From NCBI GenBank assembly GCA_002319965.1, contig DCJQ01000026.1:1-62289 (forward strand): a DNA stretch of 62,289 nt. The letters are read 5' to 3'. Shown here piece by piece: positions 9,004 through 16,960 of this stretch. Numbering within the stretch: the stretch's first letter is position 1; every line of letters begins with the position of its first letter. The stretch comes from Megasphaera sp. UBA1696 (GTDB taxonomy: Bacteria > Bacillota > Negativicutes > Veillonellales > Megasphaeraceae). The notes below the pieces were generated by a model that saw only the letters and a program-made list of their open reading frames with translations, was not told the DNA's origin and did no database searches. Made by a program: the position numbers and the translations under genes.

Positions 9004-9056
9004 AATTGAAAAAATGTAAAAATGTACTTGCAATTATTTTCACAAACTTATATAAT
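9004..9056 (+). promoter_or_regulatory. Promoter of the glpA-like operon with the glpK-type repeat
   Basis: TTGCAA (9028-9033) and TATAAT (9051-9056), 17-bp spacer. The 30 bases 9004-9033 match 6471-6500 of the glpK promoter at 24 positions, and the AATTGAAAA half-repeat sits 22 bp before a second copy (9026-9035) over the -35, as at glpK. Confidence 0.7.
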
Positions 9057-9109
9057 AAGGGCATCAAAGATAGTACTCCAAGGCATTTACAGAGAAAGAG
9101 GTTGTGAAT

Positions 9110-10570
9110 ATGACAAAACAAGCAGATGTCGTCGTAATCGGCGGCGGTATTACCGGCACAGCCATTTTGCACGAATTATCCAAGTATAATCTTCGCGCCG
9201 TTCTGGTTGAACAGGAACCGGAATTAGCAGCCGGTACGACAAAGGGCAATAGTGCCATCCTTCACGCAGGCTTCGATGCTCCTACGGGAAGCATGAAGGC
9301 TTTGATGAATGTTGAAGGCAATGCGATGTACCATGAATTAAAGGATGAATTAGATTTGGAAATTCGTTGGTCCGGGTCATATGTAGCAGCTCTCGACGAC
9401 GAACAAGTGGATGTCCTCAAAGAACTCCTGGCTCGTGGACAGGCCAACGGCGTTCCCGGTCTGAAAATCGTCAGCGGCGATGAAATGCGCGAAGAAGAAC
9501 CGAATGTCAGCAAAGACATAAAAGCGGCCCTCTTTGCACCGACGGCCGGCATTTGCTGGCCCTTTGGACTGGCTTTGGCCTTTGCTGAAAATGCCGTCAT
9601 CAACGGGGCGGAAGTCATTCGTGACTGTAAGGTTACGGACATCATCGTAGAAGACGGTGCCGTAAAGGCCGTTGAAACGGATCAGGGAACGATTGAAACG
9701 AAGTACGTCATCAATGCTGCCGGTGTCCATGCCGACGATATCAGCCGTCTGGCCGGCGACGACAGCTTTACGATTAAACCGCGCCGCGGCGAATATATTC
9801 TCTTCGACAAAACGGCTCAAAAAGACTTGGTCTACTCGCCGATTTTCCCGACGCCGACTAAGATGGGCAAGGGCATCCTGGTCTGTGCGACGACGCACGG
9901 CAACGTTTTCGTAGGGCCTAACGCACAGGATCTGCCGGAAGATGACAAGGATGATACGGCCGTTACCATTCCCGGCATGGACGAAATTCTGGACAAAGCC
10001 CGCCGCTTAGTCCCCAATATCCCGGTCGGTGCTACGATTACCGAATTCTCCGGTGTCCGCGCCGTTTCCAATACGGGCGACTTTATCGTCGGACCTTCGG
10101 AAAAGACGACGGGACTGCTCCATGCTGCCGGCATTCAGTCGCCGGGACTTACATCGGCGCCGGCCATTGCCAAAAAGCTGGTGAACCTCATCGTTTCTGA
10201 AACGGGCGCTTCGGCTAAGTCCGATTACAAAAAAGGCCGTCCGGCCCAGCCTTGTTTCCGCATGATGCTCGATGCTGATCAAAAAGCACTCATCGCCAAA
10301 GATCCTCGCTATGGCCGCGTTATCTGTCGCTGTGAAACGATTACGGAAGGCGAAATCGTCGATGCTATCCATCGTCCCGTCGGAGCCCGCACCGTCGACG
10401 GCGTCAAACGCCGTACTCGTGCCGGTATGGGCCGCTGCCAAGGCGGTTTCTGCGGACCGCGTGTAACACAGATTTTGGCCCGTGAATTGAACATCCCGGT
10501 TACGGAAGTCCGGAAAGAAATGCGTAATTCCTATATGTTCTATAATAAAGAAAGCGGAGGTAAGGCATAA
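9110..10570 (+). CDS. FAD-dependent glycerol-3-phosphate dehydrogenase-like protein with BFD-type [2Fe-2S] domain (GlpA-like)
   Basis: A 486-residue flavoprotein. ADVVVIGGGITGTAIL near the start is the dinucleotide-binding GxGxxG; the DAO fold continues to about residue 370. The C-terminal part carries four cysteines in CRCETITEG and GRCQGGFCGP, the BFD-like [2Fe-2S] domain typical of anaerobic GlpA. It should oxidise glycerol 3-phosphate to dihydroxyacetone phosphate, passing electrons to its partner proteins. ATG 9110 was preferred to a GTG two codons earlier because of its spacing to AGAGG. It overlaps the next gene by one base. Confidence 0.88.
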   Translation: MTKQADVVVIGGGITGTAILHELSKYNLRAVLVEQEPELAAGTTKGNSAILHAGFDAPTGSMKALMNVEGNAMYHELKDELDLEIRWSGSYVAALDDEQVDVLKELLARGQANGVPGLKIVSGDEMREEEPNVSKDIKAALFAPTAGICWPFGLALAFAENAVINGAEVIRDCKVTDIIVEDGAVKAVETDQGTIETKYVINAAGVHADDISRLAGDDSFTIKPRRGEYILFDKTAQKDLVYSPIFPTPTKMGKGILVCATTHGNVFVGPNAQDLPEDDKDDTAVTIPGMDEILDKARRLVPNIPVGATITEFSGVRAVSNTGDFIVGPSEKTTGLLHAAGIQSPGLTSAPAIAKKLVNLIVSETGASAKSDYKKGRPAQPCFRMMLDADQKALIAKDPRYGRVICRCETITEGEIVDAIHRPVGARTVDGVKRRTRAGMGRCQGGFCGPRVTQILARELNIPVTEVRKEMRNSYMFYNKESGGKA

Positions 10571-11838
10571 TGGGTGAACAACTTTATGATATTATCATCG
10601 TTGGCGGCGGCCCGGCAGGCCTGTCTGCTGCTTATAGCGCCTGGCAGAACGGCGCAAAAGAAATCCTCGTTCTCGAACGTGACCGTGAAGCCGGCGGTAT
10701 CCTTCAGCAGTGCATTCACAATGGCTTCGGTCTCCATCATTTTAAAGAAGAATTGACCGGCCCCGGTTATGCCCAGCGCTGCTATGATTTGGTCAAAGAT
10801 AAACCGGAAATCAAAATCCTCGTCGATACGATGGTCTTAAATATTGGTCAGGATAAAACCGTTACCGCCGTCAGCCCGGAACACGGCCTGATGAAAGTAA
10901 AGGGCAAGACGATCATCCTTACCATGGGCTGCCGTGAACGGACCCGCGGTGCTATCCGCATTCCGGGCTATCGTCCGGCCGGCGTTTTCACAGCCGGTGC
11001 TGCTCAGCGTATGGTCAATATGGAAGGCTACTTGCCGGGCAAAAAAATCGTCATCCTCGGCAGTGGTGATATCGGCTTGATCATGGCTCGCCGCATGACC
11101 TTGGAAGGTTGTAAAGTACAGGCAGTCCTGGAAATCTGCCCCTTCTCCAACGGTCTTACTCGAAACATGGTTCAATGCCTCTATGACTACGACATCCCCC
11201 TGTATTTGTCGCATACGATCACGGCTATCCACGGGAAAGACCGAGTCAGCGGTATTACGGCAGCCAAAGTCGACGATCATATGAAACCGATTCCGGGTAC
11301 GGAATTCGATATCGATTGCGATACCCTACTGTTATCCGTCGGCCTCATTCCGGAAAATGAATTGTCCCGAGGCCTGGGAATTGCCATGCATCCCTTGACT
11401 AACGGACCGATCGTTGACCAGCATCGTGAAACGAGCATTCCCGGCATCTTTGCTGCCGGCAACGTCGTCCATGTCCACGACTTAGTCGACTTCGTATCGG
11501 AAGAAGCGGAAATCGCCGGGAAGTATGCAGCCTTGAAGGCTCAGGAACAGCTGCCGGAAGATGTTGCCGACATCGCCGTTGAAGCCATTGACGAAGTCAG
11601 AACCTGCGTTCCCCAGCATGTCCGCGCTACGGCTGAAGGGGAAACGATTCGCCTCTTCATGCGTGTCCGCAAACCGATGAAAAAAGTTCGCCTTACTGTG
11701 AAAAGCGGTGACGATACGCTGCTGACGAAAGTCCTCCCCGTTGCCAAACCGAGTGAAATGATTGCCGTCAACGTACCGGCTGCCAAGGCTAAAGGTCATC
11801 ATGCGGATTGGACTGTTTCCGTAAAGGAGGAAGCATAA
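10570..11838 (+). CDS. NAD(P)/FAD-dependent oxidoreductase, partner of the GlpA-like protein
   Basis: A 422-residue pyridine-nucleotide-disulfide-type oxidoreductase with two Rossmann motifs: DIIIVGGGPAGLSAAY at the N-terminus for FAD and KIVILGSGDIGLIMARR around residue 160 for NAD(P). A Cys appears in GGILQQCIHNGFG and in TMGCRERTRGA, both conserved in this group. It is found between a GlpA-like protein and a DUF1667 protein in many Firmicutes and takes the place of GlpB; it likely links the dehydrogenase to NAD(P). Start and stop overlap or abut its neighbours. Confidence 0.85.
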   Translation: MGEQLYDIIIVGGGPAGLSAAYSAWQNGAKEILVLERDREAGGILQQCIHNGFGLHHFKEELTGPGYAQRCYDLVKDKPEIKILVDTMVLNIGQDKTVTAVSPEHGLMKVKGKTIILTMGCRERTRGAIRIPGYRPAGVFTAGAAQRMVNMEGYLPGKKIVILGSGDIGLIMARRMTLEGCKVQAVLEICPFSNGLTRNMVQCLYDYDIPLYLSHTITAIHGKDRVSGITAAKVDDHMKPIPGTEFDIDCDTLLLSVGLIPENELSRGLGIAMHPLTNGPIVDQHRETSIPGIFAAGNVVHVHDLVDFVSEEAEIAGKYAALKAQEQLPEDVADIAVEAIDEVRTCVPQHVRATAEGETIRLFMRVRKPMKKVRLTVKSGDDTLLTKVLPVAKPSEMIAVNVPAAKAKGHHADWTVSVKEEA

Positions 11839-11839
11839 T

Positions 11840-12202
11840 ATGAGCGTAGAAACGAAACAATTAAACTGCATCAACTGCCCCATGGGCTGCTTGCTTACGG
11901 TTACCCTGGAAGACGGTAAAGTGACGAACGTCACCGGCAATACCTGTCCGCGCGGCGAAACCTATGCCCACCAGGAATTGACCGATCCCCAGCGTATGCT
12001 GACATCGACGGTCAGCATCGAAGGCGGCGAACTGCCGCTCTTGCCGGTCGTATCTAAGACGACCTTGCCGAAAGGGAAAATTCTCGACTGCGCCATGGCC
12101 TTGCGCAGCGTCCATGTCAAAGCTCCGGTCAAGACGGGCGACGTCATCGTCAAAGATATCTTAGGTCTCGGCGTCGATATCGTAGCCAGTCGGGATATGT
12201 AA
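11840..12202 (+). CDS. DUF1667 cysteine-rich protein, third member of the anaerobic glycerol-3-phosphate oxidation operon
   Basis: A 120-residue protein with CINCPMGC at residues 10-17 and a further Cys in NTCPRGETYAHQE, a likely metal or Fe-S site; this pattern defines DUF1667. It starts one base after the preceding stop with AAGGAGG in place. Its biochemical role is not established; the position suggests an electron-transfer subunit of the complex formed with the two flavoproteins. Confidence 0.85.
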   Translation: MSVETKQLNCINCPMGCLLTVTLEDGKVTNVTGNTCPRGETYAHQELTDPQRMLTSTVSIEGGELPLLPVVSKTTLPKGKILDCAMALRSVHVKAPVKTGDVIVKDILGLGVDIVASRDM

Positions 12203-12246
12203 GACCATAAAACGATATTGAAATATCCTCTCTCTGTATATACGTG

Positions 12247-12283
12247 AAAACTCCCGCCAAGGAATTTCCTTGGCGGGAGTTTT
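12247..12283. terminator. Bidirectional intrinsic terminator between the glp operon and cooS
   Basis: A nearly perfect palindrome with 18-base arms (12247-12264 and 12266-12283), ending in AAAA/TTTT on both sides, between two convergent units. Confidence 0.92.
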
Positions 12284-12322
12284 ACATATATATCATTAAA
12301 TAGCGTCAGTTGCAGAAAGGAA

Positions 12323-14491
12323 TTAGTCCCAACCTAACTTGCGGCGCTTTTCTTCGATGTCGGCGACAATCTGTTTGGCCAGTGCCTTAGGATCGACGTT
12401 GACCGTCATGACCGAACCGAGCGTTTCTTTGGTATCGTGTTTTAAGAAGTTTTCGACGTTTGTCGAGCCTTGTACCGGCGGTTCAACGCAGTGATACGAG
12501 TTGATACCGAACAGGCGGAAGGCCAAAGAGGCATCGAGGCCTTTTTCATTGGACCATTCCGGGCTGGCAAAGCCATAGGGCATGTCCTTGATGTCGTGGC
12601 CGGCAGCCTGGGCGATACCGCCTAAGACGACGGATGCACGGGTGTTGTCGACGCATTCGCCCATATGCCATACGGGAGGCAGCTTGCTGCCGAGGAATTT
12701 CTGCAGGGAGTCACCGGCTTTAACGGCGCCGTCTTTGCTGCAGAAGCCGAGTTTTAAGAGCGGGAAGGAAGCACAGCCGTTGGTGAACAGGAGGATGTTG
12801 TTTTTCAGCAGTTCTTCAGCCACATCGACGACGGCCCGTTCGTAAACGACACGGGGGTTGTTGCAGCCGACGATGTTGACGATCCCTTTGATTTGTCCGC
12901 TCTTAAGGGCATCGGCAAAGGGGCCGAAACCGTTGAATTCTTCGGCAATGTTTTCGGCATTGAAGCCAACGTCGGCCGTGACTTCGTAAGACGGAATGAA
13001 GACCGGTACGTCGCGGCGGGCTTCAAAGCTTTCGATGGCCCGGGTGACGATTTTTCTGGCTAATTTTTCCGTGTCTTCGATGTTGGAATGGTGATGGTCG
13101 TAGGCGTAGTGTTCGGCACCGGGCAGGCGGGCGGAATCACTGGTCGTGACGACGGTTGTCTTGAAGCAGCGGGCGACGTCCATGATGGACGGGAAGACGT
13201 CCTGTACGTCGGCGACCCACAAGTCGAGGGCCCCCGTCCCGAGGACGAGTTCGGCACCGACGGCATTGGACAGCGGGATGACTCCTTCATAGCGATACAT
13301 GGCAGCCAGGCAGGAACAGCAGACGCCGTAGAACTGGATGCCCTTAGCCCCGTGGGCCTTGGCCAGATCGATGAATTCCTGCGTGCGGCCGATGCGGACG
13401 ATTTCACTGACAAGCGTCGGAAGATGACCGTGAACGGCGATGTTGACGTAGCCTTTTTTCAGAGCGCCGATGTTTACTTTTGAAGTAGCCCGATGGCCGA
13501 TGCCGAAGACGACGTCTGTGGCAATATTGGCAGCGACGACGCCAGTAAAGCAGAAGGCAAGACCACAGCGCAGGAACTGTTTCATGATGCTCTGCCAGTC
13601 GCCGTCCGTGCCGACGCCGGTGCGGTGATAGGCGTCAAAGACTTCGTTGTAGGCACTGATGGGGATGATGTCAAGGTCGTTCCAAACTTTTTGCCGTTCC
13701 GCAGGAGCCATGGCTTTAATCGTTTCATAGTCATCCGGTGTCGGGCGGGAGAGGTCGGCCAAGAGGACGTCGGCCAATTTTCCGGCCAGGGCTTTGACGT
13801 CATCTGTGTCATCGGGGATGCCGAAGGCTTTGCAGACCTGATGGAGTTTTTCAACGCCGAGAATGGGGAGGTTCAGCCGCCCTTCGGAGATGAATTTCAA
13901 GGTCAGCAAGACTTCACGGGCATGAGCCCCGTGCTGGGCAACGCCGGCAGCGGCACTGCGCAGGATGTTGCGCGATACGATGAGGTCGGCGTCGGCACCG
14001 CAGACGCCGAGAGGGGTCTTAGGCGTAATCTTACAAGGACCCATGTTGCAGTTTTTGCAGCAGACGCCGGCAAGACCGAAGGTACACTGCGGTTTTTGCT
14101 GGTCAAATCTATCGAAAGTCGTGTCACAGCCAATCTGTTCCATGCGCAGCAGCATTTCCCGTACGGCCGGATCCGGCGTCTGGTCCAGGACATCCTGCTT
14201 CGAGGCAAAGGTTTTGCGGTATTCGGCAACGGCCTTCATATAGTCGTTGACGCCGCCGTGAACGTGGGGATGGTTGTGGTCATGGGGATGGACGTGGTCG
14301 GCCAGGCAGTCATGATGGTGTTCATGGTCATGGTGGTGATCATGGTCATGATGGTGGTCGTGGTCATGATGGTGATCGTGGTCATGATGGTGATCGTGGT
14401 CATGATGGTGTTCATGGTCGTGATGGTGTTCATGATCATGATCATGATGTTCATGGTGTTTATGTTTCTTTTCCAATTCTTCTTCGGACAT
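12323..14491 (-). CDS. cooS: Anaerobic carbon monoxide dehydrogenase catalytic subunit with His-rich N-terminal tail
   Basis: A 722-residue Ni-Fe-S enzyme that interconverts CO and CO2. The D- and B-cluster cysteines lie in QCTFGLAGVCCKNCNMGPC followed by GVCGA. C-cluster ligand regions are present: the His in AVHGHLP, YGVCCSC, the Cys of the GCNNP stretch, TNGCASFP and HMGECVDN. About 80 extra residues precede the enzyme, with 41 His mostly in a hexapeptide repeat (DHDHHH) followed by HPHDHNHPHVHG; this resembles the nickel-storing tail of CooJ. The ATG has AGGGGAG upstream. No cooF, cooC, cooT or acsB is adjacent, so its redox partner is elsewhere. Confidence 0.95.
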   Translation of the reverse strand: MSEEELEKKHKHHEHHDHDHEHHHDHEHHHDHDHHHDHDHHHDHDHHHDHDHHHDHEHHHDCLADHVHPHDHNHPHVHGGVNDYMKAVAEYRKTFASKQDVLDQTPDPAVREMLLRMEQIGCDTTFDRFDQQKPQCTFGLAGVCCKNCNMGPCKITPKTPLGVCGADADLIVSRNILRSAAAGVAQHGAHAREVLLTLKFISEGRLNLPILGVEKLHQVCKAFGIPDDTDDVKALAGKLADVLLADLSRPTPDDYETIKAMAPAERQKVWNDLDIIPISAYNEVFDAYHRTGVGTDGDWQSIMKQFLRCGLAFCFTGVVAANIATDVVFGIGHRATSKVNIGALKKGYVNIAVHGHLPTLVSEIVRIGRTQEFIDLAKAHGAKGIQFYGVCCSCLAAMYRYEGVIPLSNAVGAELVLGTGALDLWVADVQDVFPSIMDVARCFKTTVVTTSDSARLPGAEHYAYDHHHSNIEDTEKLARKIVTRAIESFEARRDVPVFIPSYEVTADVGFNAENIAEEFNGFGPFADALKSGQIKGIVNIVGCNNPRVVYERAVVDVAEELLKNNILLFTNGCASFPLLKLGFCSKDGAVKAGDSLQKFLGSKLPPVWHMGECVDNTRASVVLGGIAQAAGHDIKDMPYGFASPEWSNEKGLDASLAFRLFGINSYHCVEPPVQGSTNVENFLKHDTKETLGSVMTVNVDPKALAKQIVADIEEKRRKLGWD
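14312..14440. repeat. 18-bp tandem repeat coding the His-rich tail of CooS
   Basis: The unit, roughly GGTCATGATGGTGATCGT on the plus strand, is repeated about seven times with third-base variation. It encodes His-Asp hexapeptides in the CooS frame, and the copy number is likely to vary between strains. Confidence 0.85.
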
Positions 14492-14574
14492 GAGGGCACT
14501 CCCCTTCTGAAAAAATAAAAAATAATATAATAAATACTTTCATTTAATAAAGTAAACATTCCCTTTACCTAATG

Positions 14575-14617
14575 AAAAAATGAACTGCCTTCAATTATAA
14601 AAGCAGTTCATTTTTTT
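14575..14617 (-). terminator. Intrinsic terminator of cysK
   Basis: A 14-bp stem (14575-14588 with 14603-14616) ending in a T-run in the direction of cysK transcription; symmetrical enough to work both ways. Confidence 0.85.
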
Positions 14618-14649
14618 GGCAAGGTAGTGTTGGTTAGTTTTTGGGGAAA

Positions 14650-15594
14650 TTATTTTACCTTCTGCTGGATGAAGCCCGGCGTCGTGAGGTAACGGTCGCC
14701 GTTATCCGGCAGGAAGGCTACGATAGTTTTACCGACATTTTCCGGACGTTTGGCAACTTCGGAAGCTGCATAGAGCGCAGCGCCGCCGGAGATACCGATG
14801 AGGAGGCCTTCAGCTTCGGTGAATTTCTGAGCCGTTTCAAAGGCCTGTTCGTTGCTGACCGTGAAGACTTCGTCGTAAACTTTGGTATCGAGGGTTTCAG
14901 GAACGAAGTTGGCACCGATGCCCTGGATTTTATGCGGGCCGGCATGGCCTTCCGAAAGGAGCGGAGAATCTTTCGGTTCGATAGCGATGATCTTGACGGA
15001 CGGTTTCTTTTCTTTGAGGTACTGGCCGACGCCGGAAATCGTGCCGCCCGTACCGATACCGGCTAAGAAGATGTCGACGGCACCGTCGGTGTCTTCATAG
15101 ATTTCCGGACCCGTCGTCAGGCGATGGACTTCCGGGTTGACGGGGTTGGTGAACTGGCCGGGAATGAAGGAATCAGGGATTTCTTTCGCCAATTCGTTGG
15201 CTTTGTCGACGGCACCCTGCATGCCTGTTTTCCCCGGCGTCAAGACGATTTCAGCACCATAAGCGGAGATGAGGTTGCGGCGTTCAACGGACATCGTTTC
15301 CGGCATGGTGAAGATGGCGCGATAGCCTTTTGCAGCTGCAACGGCAGCCAGGCCGATACCGGTGTTGCCGCTCGTCGGTTCGATGATGACCGAACCCTTC
15401 TTCAAGATCCCCTTCTTTTCAGCATCTTCAATCATGGCCTTGGCGATACGGTCTTTGGCAGAGCCGGCCGGGTTAAAGGCATCGAGTTTAACGAGCAGAT
15501 TAGCGGAAATACCGGCGGCGCTGTTGTAGCGTTCCGGTTTCAATAACGGTGTGTTGCCGACTAACTGTAACATAGACGTGTAAATTTTACTCAT
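14650..15594 (-). CDS. cysK: Cysteine synthase A (O-acetylserine sulfhydrylase)
   Basis: A 314-residue PLP enzyme making cysteine from O-acetylserine and sulfide. The PLP lysine is K47 in NPAGSAKDR; EPTSGNTGIGLA is the substrate loop and GIGTGGTISG binds the cofactor phosphate. The ATG at 15592-15594 has AAGGAG 9 bases upstream; the frame opens ten codons earlier but without a site. It lies 151 bases downstream of cysE on the same strand and probably has its own promoter in that gap in addition to T-box read-through. Confidence 0.95.
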   Translation of the reverse strand: MSKIYTSMLQLVGNTPLLKPERYNSAAGISANLLVKLDAFNPAGSAKDRIAKAMIEDAEKKGILKKGSVIIEPTSGNTGIGLAAVAAAKGYRAIFTMPETMSVERRNLISAYGAEIVLTPGKTGMQGAVDKANELAKEIPDSFIPGQFTNPVNPEVHRLTTGPEIYEDTDGAVDIFLAGIGTGGTISGVGQYLKEKKPSVKIIAIEPKDSPLLSEGHAGPHKIQGIGANFVPETLDTKVYDEVFTVSNEQAFETAQKFTEAEGLLIGISGGAALYAASEVAKRPENVGKTIVAFLPDNGDRYLTTPGFIQQKVK

Positions 15595-15664
15595 GATACA
15601 TCTCTCCTTTTCGTATGGATTCATCCCCCGATGAATGCAAGTGTATAAACAGTAAATGATAAGC

Positions 15665-15688
15665 TATACCGAATGGGTATATATTATA
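15665..15688 (-). promoter_or_regulatory. cysK promoter with operator-like dyad
   Basis: On the minus strand TATAAT lies at 15683-15688, and directly downstream is the inverted repeat TATACC-N5-GGTATA (15665-15681), covering the expected start point. That is a typical repressor position. The dyad resembles sites of Rrf2-type sulfur regulators such as CymR, but no such regulator is in the window. Confidence 0.5.
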
Positions 15689-15745
15689 TGTAGACCTGTG
15701 CCGGAAATTTCTTTTCCTGTACAGGGGAACAACAAAGGCAGAGGA

Positions 15746-16444
15746 CTATTTGAGAGGCCTCATTTGGTTGGGACATCGCTCGTCCTGCCGCTGGTCGATC
15801 AATTCCAAACGGTGCTCTAAGAGCATGACCTGGCGTTTGAGGGCTACAATCTGATCTTCAATCGGATCGGGCAGGCGATTATGATTGAGGTCGACGTCGC
15901 GTTCGCTGTGGCTGGCTTTGAGGTGTTTTCCTTTTTGGACGACGACACGACCGGGAATACCAACGACGGTCGAGTGCGGTGGAACCGCTTTGAGAACGAC
16001 GGAACCGGCACCGATTTTAGCGCCTTCACCGACGGTAAAAGAACCGAGGACTTTGGCCCCGCAGGCGACGACGACGTAGTCGCCGATGGTCGGATGGCGT
16101 TTCCCTTTTTCTTTACCGGTACCGCCGAGGGTTACACCCTGGTAGAGGGATACGTTGTTGCCGATGACCGTCGTTTCACCGATGACGATGCCCATGCCAT
16201 GGTCGATGAAGAGGCCGTTGCCGATTTGTGCACCGGGATGAATTTCGATTCCCGTAAAGAAACGGGAGATGGTGGAAATAATCCGGGCAGTGACGAACCA
16301 TCCGTGCCGGTAAAAACGGTGAGCCAGGCGGTAAGCCCAAATGGCGTGAAGGCCGGAGTAGCATAGCAAGACTTCGAGCGTATTTTTGGCCGCCGGGTCG
16401 CGGTCCTTAATGACGCGAATGTCGTTGCGAAGTGATTTGAACAT
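15746..16444 (-). CDS. cysE: Serine O-acetyltransferase
   Basis: A 232-residue left-handed beta-helix acetyltransferase that makes O-acetylserine for CysK. The hexapeptide repeats run through GAQIGNGLFIDHGMGIVIGE, and HPTIGDYVVVACGAKVLG is the acetyl-CoA region. The N-terminal helical domain is short, as in Firmicute EpsC-type enzymes. A T-box leader precedes it, so expression should follow the charging of tRNA-Cys. CysE and CysK together form the cysteine synthesis unit here. Confidence 0.95.
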   Translation of the reverse strand: MFKSLRNDIRVIKDRDPAAKNTLEVLLCYSGLHAIWAYRLAHRFYRHGWFVTARIISTISRFFTGIEIHPGAQIGNGLFIDHGMGIVIGETTVIGNNVSLYQGVTLGGTGKEKGKRHPTIGDYVVVACGAKVLGSFTVGEGAKIGAGSVVLKAVPPHSTVVGIPGRVVVQKGKHLKASHSERDVDLNHNRLPDPIEDQIVALKRQVMLLEHRLELIDQRQDERCPNQMRPLK

Positions 16445-16480
16445 GGCTTAGCGCCCTCCTGTAGTCTGAAAAAATGAATA

Positions 16481-16723
16481 AAAAAAAGACCTCGTCATAC
16501 AGAGACGATGGTCCGTGGTTCCACTCTGATTGCAGTACGAAGACTGCCACTCAATACCCATAACGGCGGCAACCGAGATGACCTACTGCGAGTTCAATCA
16601 TCCTGCTCTTGAAGGCATTCCATCACAGTTGACTTTGATAAGGGCTTTCAGCCAATGACCCCTACTCTCTGTACCGTTTCCTGTGTGTACTTGTTTCAAT
16701 CATTGCATTTATGTCTTTGGTTT
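16481..16723 (-). promoter_or_regulatory. T-box leader of cysE, Cys-specific
   Basis: Read on the minus strand, the leader contains AGAGTGGAACCACGG (16513-16527), the T-box sequence that pairs with uncharged tRNA. A terminator with a bulged stem (16485-16514) and T-run follows it. The stem I specifier loop reads GGAA-TGC-C, placing the codon TGC (Cys) at 16615-16617; the GAA before it is the loop E part. The AGTAGG and GGTTGCCGCC elements lie between. When tRNA-Cys is uncharged the terminator should open and cysE is expressed. Confidence 0.92.
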
Positions 16724-16729
16724 GAGAAC

Positions 16730-16758
16730 ATAATACGCCTTCGCTTTCCGTTTGTCAA
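16730..16758 (-). promoter_or_regulatory. Promoter of the cysE T-box transcript
   Basis: On the minus strand consensus TTGACA (16753-16758) and TATTAT (16730-16735) are exactly 17 bp apart, just upstream of the T-box leader. Confidence 0.85.
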
Positions 16759-16960
16759 TAGAATTTTTGTAAAAAGATGACAAATTTGGTGATTTATTAA
16801 AAATGACGATGATGAACCTGTTTTTTCTCCGTTTCAGGATGCGAAAAAATGGGTTTGCTGCGGGGAAGGCAGGCCGGTACGATGTACATGGGGAGCGCAT
16901 ATATGATATAATAAAGACTATGCATAATGATTTATTAACCGATAAAGGAGGTTATATTAT

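Noticed and set aside
9028..9045. Rex-type redox operator in the glpA-like promoter
   Set aside because: Only one half (TTCACAA) matches; the other half differs at several positions, and the glpK promoter does not share it.
14312..14440. CRISPR-like short repeat array
   Set aside because: The repeat units are contiguous without spacers, keep a reading frame and encode His-Asp blocks.
13493..14518. Plus-strand open frame opposite cooS with a Val/Met-rich tail
   Set aside because: The tail is simply the complement of the His-codon repeat; cooS has all family motifs and a good ribosome site.
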